A stretch of 64,000 nucleotides of DNA from Gnetum montanum (Eukaryota > Streptophyta > Gnetopsida > Gnetales > Gnetaceae): positions 409,177 through 473,176 of the forward strand of contig MNCI01011963.1 of the NCBI GenBank assembly GCA_015680685.1, in the 5' to 3' direction. The notes beneath the pieces were generated by a model. That model was not told where the DNA came from. It worked only from the letters and a program-made list of their open reading frames with translations, and did not search any database. Below are positions 10,561 to 22,140 of this stretch, piece after piece. Both the position numbers and the translations under genes were made by a program. Within the stretch, counting starts at the first letter, position 1; each line of letters starts with the position of its first letter.

Positions 10561-12552
10561 AGGTTCAATGTATATGTTCATATTCATAAGTATAATAATG
10601 AATTAAGGTGGAGACGTTCCCTAGTAAAGCCTTTATTGCTACCTAGAAATATTAGTAATTTGTAGGTGATTAGAGAGATATCTAGGTAGGTTCTTAAAGT
10701 AAAACCTATTATAGATTGGAGGAGGATTAAGGAGCTTGAGCTTACTGAAACTAGACTTAGATTTAACCTAGTGATAAAATGAAAATATTTTTATCAAAAA
10801 TTTAAGATTCCATACTTTTCTAGAAGTTTAATAATATCAATAGAGGCAGATGGGAAACTCAGTTCTAATTTTACTTATACTTCCTTTTCTATCTAGGAGA
10901 TCAATGCAAATAATGTTTACTTTTAGTAGCTATCAATGCAATGAACTAAGTAAAACTTGCCTATTAGATGGAATAGTTCTAAATTTCCATGAATCTTTCT
11001 ATAGTCATGAAAATGGACATGGCCAGGTTGTAGTAGAATTTAGTTTTCAATTTTAATGCTAATTTTATTATTAGCCAAGTGGTTTCATTATCCAATATTG
11101 AGATTGAAAGATCTACTCCAAGAATCAAAGAATAATTGGAACTAACTAGTTCTTAGTAGCAAACTCATGAACTAGTCCTCACTATTTCAAACAAAGGAAG
11201 TAAAGAAAGTGAGGAGGTTTTCTAGAGATTGGATAAAAAGGAGAAATATTGGAATCTTTTGGATTGAATAGTATATGGTAGAAATTGGTTCATCAATGTC
11301 ATATTCATCTTCTATGTTATTATTGGGGTTCCATGAATAAAGTATTTTTCTTTTGAAATTTAATGTATAGTAAGCACCTATTACTTTGTACCAATTCCAT
11401 CTAGCTGGAATCTATGTAGGGGATCAAAGTTCCAAAAAACATAATGCATTAACTCTAAGAACAAGTCAAAATAACTAGGTTACCTCTACTTTAGTGATAT
11501 AATCTTCCTTAGAAATTTTTTTTGAGGTAATTAGTTTCCATGCTAACTAACAAGAACCTACATGCTAAAGGAGAAAAGATTAGATTTCAAGAGAGATGGA
11601 TTAAAGTTGCAAAGCAAAACTGGTCTTTGAGGAATGAAGTATTTCAACTAGAAAATCAAGTTAAATTCTTGGAGTATCAATTAGAGATGAGCCATTAGAA
11701 ATCCTTTTTCTATTATGTTTTCCATATTCAAAATTTTTTAGTTTATTTCAAAGAGGAACATGAAGTATAAAAAATATTCTAGTGAATGATTGAGTTTGAA
11801 CTTTGTGATATGGCCTAAGATGCATCTTCTTTTATGTACATTATGTCTTTTTAACTTGCTTTTCATTTAATGGATCAAATATATCAAATAAATTTTTTTT
11901 TTGATCAAAAGAGAGATGAATTTTTAAAAGACCTTGGAATTTTTAGGGAATTTGTTCTTGAAGGAGATAGATGTGTTGATTTGTTATTGCATTAAAAAAT
12001 GAGCTTCTAAACTTAGTTGAGGGTTTACACATTGAGGATATTAGGGATCTCATTTAAGATTATCTTAATGAGATTTATGATAGGACATTGAGACTTGACT
12101 TAGTGTGATACAACAAAGTCAATAGCAGGTTGTGAGAAACTTTGAATGTTATGACATAATGGACATCTATGTTCAAAGTTATGAAGAAAACTATTAATGG
12201 TTTGGTTACCCATGTAAATAATTTTTGTGAAAAATTTATTTAAATGTTTTTTAAGAAACTGTTTTAGTGATTATGGTTATTGATGTGAAGCAGAATATAT
12301 TATTATTTTGCTAATGAACTACTTTCATCTAGTGACATGGTCGTTGTAATATTAATAGCTATAAAAATAATACAATTTTAAACAATTTGTTTAGTGATTA
12401 TGATTACTGATGTCAAGAAAGACATATTATGGTTTCATTAACAAACTACTTGCATCTAGTAATAAGGTGGTTGCAATATTGATAGCTATAAATAAAATAA
12501 AAAGATACACAAACATGGGATATAGGGGAAGGGGGGCAAAGGAGAAGAATCA
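10561..12552. other. Unassigned AT-rich stretch with short broken frames
   Basis: No known family could be recognised. The plus strand has a short open frame at 10850-11056. A second frame at about 11540-11695 encodes a Lys/Glu-rich, possibly coiled-coil segment (RFQERWIKVAKQNWSLRNEV). It may be the remnant of another retroelement or old flanking DNA. A 127-bp tandem duplication lies at its right end. Confidence 0.4.
12250..12503. repeat. 127-bp tandem duplication
   Basis: TTAGTGATTATGGTTATTGATG at about 12264 recurs as TTAGTGATTATGATTACTGATG at 12391. The similarity continues through CTACTTxCATCTAGT and GCTATAAA. The offset is 127 bases and the copies are moderately diverged. Confidence 0.7.
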
Positions 12553-13079
12553 ACTGGTTGAGTGTAGCTAAGTTTTCATACAATAATGCTTTTCATGTTG
12601 TTATTGACAAAACCCCATTTGAGGTGAACTATAGGTTTTGTTCAAAGATGGTGGACACTTTGAAGAGATATGATGGTGAAGCTCAAATGAGTGTTAATTT
12701 TGTGCAAGAGATGAGGGATATTAATTTTGTGCAAGAGATGAGGGATATTCATGCACAAATAAAATCAAATCTTGAGAAGAAGGCTAAAGAGAGAGTCCTC
12801 AAGAGGAATGAGGATAAACCGAAGCCTAAATTTACTATTGGTGACTTGGTTTGGGTGTAGTTGAAGAAGAAGTAGTTGAAAGATGCTAACTTCTCCAAAT
12901 TGAAAGCCAAGAAGATCAGGCCTTTTAAAATCAAGGTTAAGATCAATAATAATGCTTTTGAGATTAGTTTACCAAATGATGTTCATATGTATTTTATGTT
13001 TAATATGTTAGATCTTATGCACTATCATGGACTAGTTAATGAGAAGACGATAGAGTGTAGCATTAATAAGTTAAAGTAA
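12553..13079 (+). pseudogene. Ty3 integrase C-terminal remnant (element K)
   Basis: This is the end of a Ty3/gypsy integrase. AKFSYNNAFHVVIDKTPFEV matches the end of the catalytic core region that usually reads AEFSYNN...TPFE. KFTIGDLVWV follows, then after a TAG the C-terminal domain KLKAKKIRPFKIKVKINNNA and LPNDVHMYFMFNMLDLMHYHG, typical of chromovirus-type Ty3 elements. A perfect 27-bp tandem repeat (12694-12747) duplicates NFVQEMRDI. Sequence left of about 12553 does not continue the gene, so RT, RNase H and most of the integrase are missing. Confidence 0.8.
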
Positions 13080-13290
13080 GCTATTTATTAGTCCAAGCCT
13101 TTAATGGAAAGAAAGGAAATTGTACTCAAGAAGAGGAAATCTTCTAACACTTAGTGAGTCAAGAGGCATGAAAATTTGATCCTTGGGAGTATCCATCTAC
13201 TAATTATGTTGTATGGGTGCATGAAACCAAACTACATGAGTGGGTACTCACTTCTACCCCTACTCCCTTGTTCACATGAGTTCACCTTTT

Positions 13291-14700
13291 GAAGGGTGGA
13301 AGAGTTGGTATAGGAACACTTCTTCTAATCCCCTTATTTTTCTCTACATGTGTGTTTTGTAGGTTTTAGATAGTGGAGAGATGTGTTTAAGGAATAGAAG
13401 ACATCTTGGCTTAGACATTGAAGTGATAAGAGACATATAGAGATCAGAGGAGATGTCTTACTATTTGGATGAACATCTTAGGAGAGACGTCTTGACTGAG
13501 AAGAAGATGTCTCAGGTGAGACATCTCACAAGAACCTAAGACATCTTGGACAAGATGTATCACCTATTAACAAAACATCTTTGGTAAGACACCTTGCCTA
13601 AATTGGAGATGTCTTGGCCCCTAGAAGAGATATCTCAGAAAAATAGTAGACATCTTACCTGAGAGATAGGTTGACATAGAGACATCTTCCCAAGGTTAAA
13701 GATGACCCATATGGATGAGGAAACTTACTGAAACACTTGTCCTAATTTAACAAATAGCTAGAAAATGATGAAAATATCTAGGAAGAAGGTGAGAAGACTT
13801 TAGAAACATCTGAGAAACCTCAAGTTAAGTTGATGAAAGGCTTCTAGGTTTCTTACATTCTAGTTATCAAAAATAATATTATAATTCTTATTTGTTGAGA
13901 AAATAAGTAAGAGAAGAAAACTCTTGAGAGTGGAGAGCTAACCAAAAGAGAGTGGGTGAGCACATTGAATCAGTACAACAGGTGATTATAGCTCCAAAAC
14001 CAATTTGTGGTGTGTTGGTCTGTAAATTCTATTCTCTTCTATCTTACTTGTGAGTTGAGATCTTAGTCTTGGGTTGTGGGAGAGATTCCCTATTGGTTGT
14101 GTCTTGTATTGAGAATAACCATTGTGTGGTTGTAGAGCTTCATGCTATGCAATATTATTTAAGTGTAATAGGTTTTGGAATGTTTAAGGATCTAGGAAGG
14201 TTTTGGAATGCAAATATTTGGGAAGAAGGTGAGAAGACTTCAGAAACATCTAAAGAACCTCAAGTTAAGTTGATGAAAGGTTTCTAGGTTTCTTATATTC
14301 TAGTTGTCAAAAATATTATTGTAATTATTATTTGTTGAGAAAATAAGTAAGAGAAGAGAACTCTTGAGAGTGGAGAGCTGAGCAAGAGAGAGTGGGTGAG
14401 CACATTGAATTAGTGCAACTGGTTATTATAGCTCCAAAACTAACTTGTGGTGTGTTGATCTGTAAGTTCTATTCTCTTCTATCTTACTTATGAGTTGAGA
14501 TCTAAATCTAAGGTTGTGGGAGAGATTCCCTATCTTGCATTAAGAACAACCATTGTGTGATTGCTTCATGCTCTACAATATTATTTAAGTGTGATAGGTT
14601 TTGAGATGTTTAAGGATCTTTGACAACCCAGTTGTAATCTTTTAATAAATTAATAAAAAATATCTTGTTTTCTAGAAAATTTTTTATCTTCACATAATAT
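13291..14700 (+). repeat. Polypurine tract and 3' LTR of element K
   Basis: A purine-rich run (GAAGGGTGGAAGAG, 13291-13304) precedes the LTR start at about 13309 (TATAGGAACAC), which aligns with the H LTR start at 37938. U3 (about 13390-13690) is packed with AGACATCT/AGATGTCT motifs. The LTR end near 14700 is estimated from the last similarity to the H LTR. It is longer than the H LTR because of an internal 440-bp duplication. Confidence 0.75.
13760..14640. repeat. 440-bp tandem duplication inside the K LTR
   Basis: GGAAGAAGGTGAGAAGACTT at 13781 recurs at 14221. The whole 440-base unit, including GTGAGTTGAGATCTTAG and the block ending GTTTAAGGATCT, follows in order twice. The H LTR has this segment only once. 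Confidence 0.85.
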
Positions 14701-16925
14701 TTGGATTTAGTACTTGAAGGTGATTTATTTTTGAAGTGAACCTTCTCCAAGTTTGCCTCTAATATCTTCATTCATTATTTCTTAAAAGATGTCTAAAAGT
14801 TATTTATTAGGGAGTTAATGAGTAAGCTCCAGTATGGTTAATGTCCATTTATAGATAAACTTAAAGATGAACTCATCATAAGACTATTTAATTACTAGGA
14901 GTTTTTGCAATTTACCATATTTAGTGATATTATACTTAAACCTCTCCATAAAGGTGGTAAAGAACTATTCTAGGGAGATGATAGATCCATGAGGAAGGGA
15001 TCTATATCATTCAAGTACTTTTCTAGTTAGGAAATTGGAAAAACCTTCTAAGGATGGTGTGAGGGTAGTTAGTTCACAACATGCATTCATTACAAAATGT
15101 GATGACATAATTCGTGAGATTAAAACCTTCATTATACTTGGTAAAATTTGGAACGGAGATCCCCTTAGGAACTTGGGTAGGTAGGATTCATGGATTGATG
15201 AAGTTAATAAGAATATGGAAAATAGAAATAGCAAGACTACACCCATGTAGTGTTGTGGCCTTGCATGTTTGATCATTGTTCACTTACAACCTACAAGAGA
15301 GATCTTGAAGCAACAACAATAACTCATGAATAACTCTAAGAATAGATGGTACAATCTGATTTCCCAAAATAGGATTATGAACATGTAAAGTTGGCTAGGA
15401 ATGTATAATAGTGGGTACTAGGATAGATTGTGAAACATTGTATAAAGGCATTTTCTGGAAAGATGGAAGAAATGGTAGAAACAATTATGCCTATTAGACT
15501 TGTGTGGTCAAGGATTATGATTGGAAGATGATCAATAAAGGATTGGGATTCTAAGATTATGTAGGAGGTGTTTGATTCATAGTGAATTTATTTAGAAATA
15601 AGATATAAGTATGTGGCAAAATAACTATTGGTGGGATGATGGAAGTTGGAGTAGTAGAAATAGGTGTAATGGAACCAATGGTCCAAGAAAAATGCATGAA
15701 AAATGAATTAGTGGATTTAATGGGGTTGACTTGTTACAGAATTGGACTTTGTGGCTATGTAGTATGCTAATGGAAAAGATATGAGATAAATAAGGTATGA
15801 GGATTCTCATCTTCATCATCATAATGGATGTTAATGTCATCATCCTTACTTTGTTGATCTTAGAATTGATAATTCCTATTGCTAAAGTAGATATTGGCAT
15901 GTCCCATGAGATGATCCATAATAGCCTAACTTTATTGAATCTTCATGCTAATTAGTACTTGAATTTCATTCCTGATAGCTAAGTACTATGCTAACATGGC
16001 TTGCTTAGACTACCAGCTAGAAGAAATGGTTCCAACCCATTAGGTATTACATAGATCACCATCCTTCTTAGGTCACTTTCAAAGAGAGCTAGGCTTAGTT
16101 ATCTCTTCATGCATGTAATCTTGTAGTCATGTTGATTCATAAATGCTGTAAGGATCTATGCCTTTTGTATCTTCATCAGGCTATGAATCAAGGACTTATT
16201 AGACAAGTTGGAACCTTGGTTAGACATGGTGTTAATAAGTGTCTTCTACACATACTTAGAAATAAGATCAAGTGCAAGGTAGAAAATGAACTAAGTAAAA
16301 GTAATAAAAATATGAGAAGTTCTAAGTCTAGAAAGAACCTATAGGTTGCTAGATGTTGGGTTCATGACACTAGAAAACCTATTGGCCCTCCTTCTAACAC
16401 TAAAAATGTTTCTATAAAATTATTCATTCTCAACCTTGCAAGAACACCTTCATAAATTAGATTTAAAGTACCTAACCCATGGTCATAAATGGTCTTCTAA
16501 TTAACATAACCCTCAATAAGTTAAAAATTATGACATGAAGGGGTATGAAATTCCAATTGAATGTGGATTGAGCCTATTATACATAAACTAGAAATAACAA
16601 GGGAAGCAATGAGAAATGATGAGTCTAAGTAATAAAATTAATTAGCCTAGTTCATGTAGTTAAAAACTAAGTATGAAAATGAATTATCTAGTGATATGAA
16701 ATAAAATATAAGTATGAAAAAGTAAATAAAAGAGCATACAAATGATAATAATGGAGAACTTCATATGTAGTAAAGTATCTTAATTTCCTTTCCCAATAGA
16801 GAAAGTGCTTGATTACATGAATAAAAAGTGTTTGCCTTCAATGGAAGGACAAAGCTATACCTATTGATAAAAAATGTAAGAAAGATCATATAAATAATAA
16901 ATCCTAGTTTATAACCAATGATGCT
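14701..16925. other. Unassigned stretch between K LTR and element C
   Basis: Only short broken frames are present, such as about 15003-15180 on the plus strand and 15007-15276 on the minus strand. None carries a recognised motif. Bases just right of 14700 should be either the interior of the K family or the K insertion target. The right end is the left flank of element C. Confidence 0.4.
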
Positions 16926-17848
16926 TGATGAGCTGCAATTTTTTTGGCTGTTTCAATAAGGCCTCATTGACGTGGCCTTGTCAACTAGGCCTCATCAACA
17001 AGGCCTCGTCAACGTATTGTATCATGCATTGACAAGGCCCCATCAATGTAGTATTCATATTTTGCCTATAAATACATGCCTACCAACCACATTTATCGCA
17101 ATAAAATTTTAAAAGTAGTAAAGCTCTTATAATTTGTTCATTTGAGAGTTAGAATATTTTCCCTAAGTGCGCGCAGCAAGTCATTGAGTGTACGGATCTT
17201 TATTCGAGCATTGTTATACTTGAGCATGAAAGTGTGTGTAGCAATAAAGATGAGATTTCTAATAAACCTTGCAGCATTCTAGATTGAGTAAATATTTTAT
17301 TTATGCATTTAATGTTTTCAATTATTTATCAAATGTTTTCTATTAATTAATCTAGTGAAGTAGTAAAATAAGATAAGCTAAATAGATTAAACACATAAGT
17401 ACAACCACTTCAAGCATAACACGTATTTGCTTTGTAATCCCAGCAACATTATTGCTTGGTATGCCTAGTAGTGTAGTGCTTGGTAACCTAGTAGTGGATA
17501 TGTGGGTTCAAGATGTGTGTGGAGAGTGGGACCAGATGATTATGTTAGGACTAGTTATATATTATTTAATTATTTAAATTAGATTAGTTAATCTAATTAC
17601 TTTTATCTCCTTTTTAAACACCAAACCATAAAATATAAAATGATAAAAATGAAATGCCTCAATTACACTTAACCATACCAGTGTATGCTACAAGTGTAAT
17701 TGGGAAGACAAAAATTGACCTAAGGCAAAGGTTCATTGCTTAGAAGACTAGTGCACTAGAAACTACAAATTCCATGGAATTCAATTGGATTGTGTGTGAA
17801 CACTTTTGATTCATATAGTTGGGCATAGGGATACCTTGCTGCTCATCA
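16926..17848 (+). repeat. 5' LTR of element C
   Basis: The LTR runs from TGATGAG (16926) to CTCATCA (17848), 923 bases. U3 carries GGCCTCAT-type motifs, then TATAAATA at 17067-17074. R/U5 contains the conserved blocks around 17160-17290 (ATCTTTATTCGAGCATTGTT, AATAAAGATGAG) and 17690-17710. The D and 29219 LTRs align along the whole available length. Confidence 0.9.
16955..17074 (+). promoter_or_regulatory. U3 promoter of element C
   Basis: Five or six copies of a motif near AAGGCCTCATCAA and its inverse (core GGCC flanked by TTGA/TCAA) occupy 16960-17045. They are followed by TATAAATA at 17067-17074. Related arrays precede the TATA box in the 3' LTR (TATA at 29318-29325), in both D LTRs, and in the internal promoters at 25604 and 48508. 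The motif array is seen directly; its role as transcription-factor sites is inferred. Confidence 0.65.
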
Positions 17849-17849
17849 T

Positions 17850-17867
17850 TGGCACTATTGCTAGGGA
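17850..17867 (+). other. tRNA-Asp primer binding site of element C
   Basis: TGGCACTATTGCTAGGGA starts two bases after the LTR. It matches the complement of the plant tRNA-Asp 3' end (TGGCGCCGTTGCCGGGGA) except for five positions, all transitions (C to T or G to A). Confidence 0.85.
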
Positions 17868-18000
17868 CTTTGTTTGCTAAAATGTGTGCTATCTAGGATT
17901 AGTGAATATTATTTATATTATTGGATGAACTTAAGATCAACATCACTCTTAATGACATATAACTTACTAAGCACACTGATAATTTTATTTGTTTTGCAAA

Positions 18001-20430
18001 ATGTCTTCTTCTTCCCACAGACATGAAGATGTCAAACTGTCGATCCCATAGGAGTGCAAAGTGGTATATACTCATCTAGATGAGTATGTATTAGACTTCA
18101 CCTTCATCCTAAATTAGGATGAACAACTACAATGGTGTGATATGAAGGGAAACATTATCTTGCCCCATGATTGATCTATACCTAAGATGCTACTTAAAAC
18201 TCTTAAGAAGTTGGGCATCTCATATCTTCATGAAGAATTCGTTGTGGATGGTTATGACACTCGAGATTATCATTCCACTAAAACATAATGTAGGCAAGAA
18301 CGACACTAGGAGAAGCACCATGAGTTTACAAAGATAAAACACTTTAGTAATCCCTTATTTTTGCTAAACCAAGATGACAATGAGGATCCTCCTCTTGAAG
18401 GTTCTCAACATGAGGATTCTCCACCCCCTATTATTGGTAATGAGGGTGCATCGCTAAACTTGGGATCAACTATTCATAAACTAGGTTTAGGAAAAAGTGA
18501 TAGCTAAGGTAGGGACTTAGGAAAGCATCACAATAGCAAGGGATCTAAGGATCGTGGTTGTAATGAGTGAAAAAGTGGTGATGAACACCATGGTGGTAGT
18601 GGCAATCCACCTTCTTCTCCATCCTCTTCATTTGATTCCAAACATTCCTCTTCATCTATCGGTTCTCATAGAAGCTACCATTGAAATAATAATGATGAAG
18701 GTGATGAACATGACAACAATGACTGTAAAGGCCATCAAAACTAAGGGGGTGGTCGAAACCATCATCGACGTAGTGATGATGATGAACCTTTGTTAGTGAC
18801 TTGAAGCATGCTCAACATTGTAGAGGAAATTAAAATTCCAAATAGGCATATGAAAGATAGTAGGATCAAGAGCTTAGACATGAATAATATCCCAAGATTT
18901 GAAGGGGGATACAACTCTAACCCATAGACACATCTACAAGCTTTCCATGATGCTTGTGCCTTACAAAACATAGAAAATGAATGGTAGAAACTCAAGCTCT
19001 TTCCTAAGACACTCATCAACAAAGTTAAAAGTTGGTATCGGTCCTTGAAATCAGAATCCATTTGCCAATGGAGTACCATGTTAAAGCTATTTAATGATAA
19101 ATATTAGACATACCCTAGAGTGTCTAATCTAAGAAGGCAAATCCAAGGCTAGAAATAGGAAATACATGAACCCTAAGATGTTGCAATGGGTAGATACTGT
19201 TCACTCTTACAATGATTCCTTGGCCATGGTTATTCTCAAAGAGAACAACTTCATCACATCCTAGATGGGCTCATAGCAGAAACTAGGAAAACTCTTGGGG
19301 TGTATGCCCAAGGAAGATTGTCAGAACTGAGAGCTCATTAGATCCAAAGGCTAATTGAGTAGGTAGCAAAAGAAGAAGATGAGCTACAAAAAAGAGAAAG
19401 TGTGTACGAGTATAATAGGGACTCTTCCATTAGAAAATGAAAGGTCTGATTTTGTGATGAGGAGGAGTCACTACTTTTTGAAGTGGTGAATAAGAAAATC
19501 TTACTCATTTAAAAATTTATTTATAATATTTCACAAAAGGTTGATAAATTATGTGACTCTTTGGATGAAAAATTTCAAACTGCTATAAAGATTGTTGAAT
19601 AATCCAAAGAGAAAAATAGTGATCATAACCACAAGAGGCAGAAAAAAGCTGAATGTGCCTACCAAAGAGGTAAGGGTAAAGCTGCAGTCATAGAGGAAGT
19701 TATGGAAACCAACTCTGATGATGAAATTAATTATGACATTTGTCAGTATGAACATCCAAATGGTTGTTGTCCTATGGTGTCACACTTATAAGAGTCTAGG
19801 ATGTATGCATTGAATCCTTGACTAGCACATAGGCAAGCACTTAGATGATTGCCTTATTCTCAAGTCAATCCAAGGTAGTTCCACCAACAACAACAAGCTT
19901 ACTACCTAAGGAGAGGTCCACCAAAATCTTATGAACAATATCAATAATGGTACTAATCACAATTGTGGGGAATGCCACTACCAAGGCAACAATACCCTTA
20001 TAGGCAACCAGATCCATATGGGTACTATGTTCAACAACTTGTCTCTTCAATAAGTTCTACAAGTCATACCTCATTTCAGCATCACTATTATCCTCTAGTG
20101 TACTACCAACCACATTCACCATCTACCGGAGAGGAAAACCCATATTCATACCACCCTTTGCATCCACCTTCAACCTAGTTACCTCTTGCTCCATCCATGT
20201 AGGGTGAGATTCCTTCATAGCTGCAACCACAAAATGCTATGATGGTTGTCCATTCATAATCGATTTTCTAGCTGAGTGGTTTAGATAATTGATCCAAAAA
20301 AAGATCCTTTTTTGATCCAGTAGTCCTCTCCAACCCTCACAACCTAGTGCATCTGATCATCCTGCATCTCAAATACCCTCATCCTCTACATCAAATACCT
20401 TTGAGTGTCCTTCAAACCAAGTGCCACCTC
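18001..20430 (+). pseudogene. gag of element C
   Basis: The start is ATG at 18009-18011 or the in-phase MSSSSHRHED context at 18000-18002. The N-terminal region around 18060-18180 matches A (DEYVLDFTFIL-type segment). The gag domain at about 18930-19320 includes FHDACALQNIENEW, SWYRSLKSES and LFNDKY. The zinc motif at 19733-19768 reads Y-D-I-C-Q-Y-E-H-P-N-G-C; its first Cys has become Tyr. The tail contains LPRQQYPYRQPDPYGYYVQQ (from about 19978). Stops often replace Trp or Gln of A (TGGAAACAAGG became TAGAAATAGG near 19153). It is not functional. Confidence 0.8.
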
Positions 20431-21110
20431 AAATTTGCATTGTAATGCTAACTCATGCTATTTTTGACTAGATCAAGGTTGGAAATCTTCCCATGAAAAG
20501 ATCTAACCTAGGAAGTCCACTCATTTACTTGTGGATCATTGGAAATGAGACATGTAAGGCTCTTCTTGACTTTGGTTTTAGAGTTAATCTCATCTCCCAT
20601 GACATGTACAAGGCCTAGAATCTACCACCTCTTAAGAAGAATAAAAACCATCTAGAATTAGTTGATCAGTCAATTGTTGTTCCTCTGGGATTAGTAGAGG
20701 AGATTGTGATCACAGTGTGTGGGTGGTCCTATCATACTGATTTTCTGATGATCAAAGTTGACAACTACAAAAGTGACTTCCCCCTCATTATGGGAAGATC
20801 TTGGTTAAGCACAGTCAATGCATTCATGGGCACAAGGGATCTCTCTCTAGAAATATCCAAAGAGAATGAATTAGGCAAGATAGAGAAGAAGCACATTCCA
20901 TGCATTATGTATAGTGATAATATGTGCAATTGCATGCAAAAGTTTTGATCCATCAAAAGTACATACATCAAAGCATGTAGTTAGTGTGCATAAGAAATCA
21001 ATATTCAAAAGTGTTTGTACGTAGTAGCCACAAAATAGGATGGCATCCCCAACTCACTAATGAAGATGATGATACCTATTGTGGAGAGTTGAAAATCCCT
21101 AATAACTTTA
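20431..21110 (+). pseudogene. Aspartic protease of element C
   Basis: MLTHAIFD and NLPMKRSN lead into the catalytic region ALLDFGFRVNLISHDMYKA (about 20558-20615). Here the usual D-S-G reads D-F-G. The core follows with LVEEIVITVCGWSYHTDFLM and SDFPLIMGRSWLSTVNAFMG. The segment LEISKENELGKIEKKHIPCI is well conserved with A and D. One frameshift is needed near 20700. The segment before RT (about 21060-21250) carries ELKNLSTGIEYAFL, matching the ELK-LP-LKYAFL segment of plant OTA elements. Confidence 0.8.
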
Positions 21111-22140
21111 AGCAGGAACCCCTAGAGCTAAAAAATTTATCAACTGGCATAGAATATGCATTTTTAAAAAATGGTAAATTAATCATAATTAATGCCAAAC
21201 TTGCTATTGAACAAAAAGAAAAGCTATTAAAGCTTACTCATATCCTAAGCTAATAAGAATCAATCCAAGGATATGCCACATTACATTTACATCAACCTGG
21301 CCATGAAGCCTAGAAGGTAGCTGCAGAGGTGGCTAAACTCTAAATTGAAGTAGATCATTAATAAGGAAATTGAATAACTCCTCAAGGTGAGGTTCATCTA
21401 TACCATTGTGGAAAGTGAGTGGGTTAGCCCGCTCATAATTGTGCCAAAGATAGATGGCAAATGGTGGGTTTGCATTGACTTCAGGCTATTGAATATGACA
21501 ACATTTGAAGATCATTTTCCATTACCATTTGTGGATCAACTATTGTACACCATATCTAGGCATTACTATTATAGCTTCTTGGATGATTATAGTGGCTATA
21601 ACCAAATCCAAATTGCGCTAAAAGATTAGGCCAAAATAACATTTATGAGTCCTTGGGGGACTTTTGCGTATTGTAAGATGCCATTTGATCTGTGTAATGG
21701 CCCTACAACATTTTAATGCATGGTCCTTAGTATTTTTTGATAGCAGATTGGTAGTGCTATGGAAGTATTCATGATTACTTTTCCACTTATGGAGCTACGT
21801 TTGAACAAGCATTAGACTGCCTTGAGCAAGTATTGAAAAGATGTGTTGAAACAAACCTGTGGCTCAACTAGTAAAAGAGTCATCTCATGGCCCAAGAAGG
21901 CATTGTACTAGGTCACCGAATTTTATGAAAATGGATTGAGGTAGACCTAGAAAAGATAAGGGTCATCCAAGGAATAACACATCAACCAGAGATAGTCAAA
22001 GATGTCAAATCATTCCTTGGACACACTAGCTACTACCGATGATTTATAGAGAATTTCTCTAAGATAATAAACCATTAGTAGAGCTTACAAAGAAAGATGC
22101 ACCTTTCATTTGGACCAAAGAATGTGAACATGAATTCCAA
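21111..22140 (+). pseudogene. Reverse transcriptase of element C
   Basis: The RT would copy the element RNA. VSPLIIVPKIDGKWWVCIDF and RLLNMTTFEDHFPLPFVDQL are followed by YYYSFLDDYSGYNQIQI (about 21565-21620), the finger and palm motifs of Ty3 RT. TFMSPWGTFAYCKMPFDLCN follows after a stop. The catalytic loop, FMDDF in intact relatives, is broken at about 21765 by a small deletion giving FMITF. Thumb and connection residues (SFLGHTSYYR-like) are at about 22010-22040 with frameshifts. Confidence 0.85.

Noticed and set aside
16955-17045. Regularly spaced repeats suggesting a CRISPR-like array
   Set aside because: Motifs are short, imperfect, in both orientations and directly precede a TATA box in every LTR copy; this is a eukaryotic LTR promoter.
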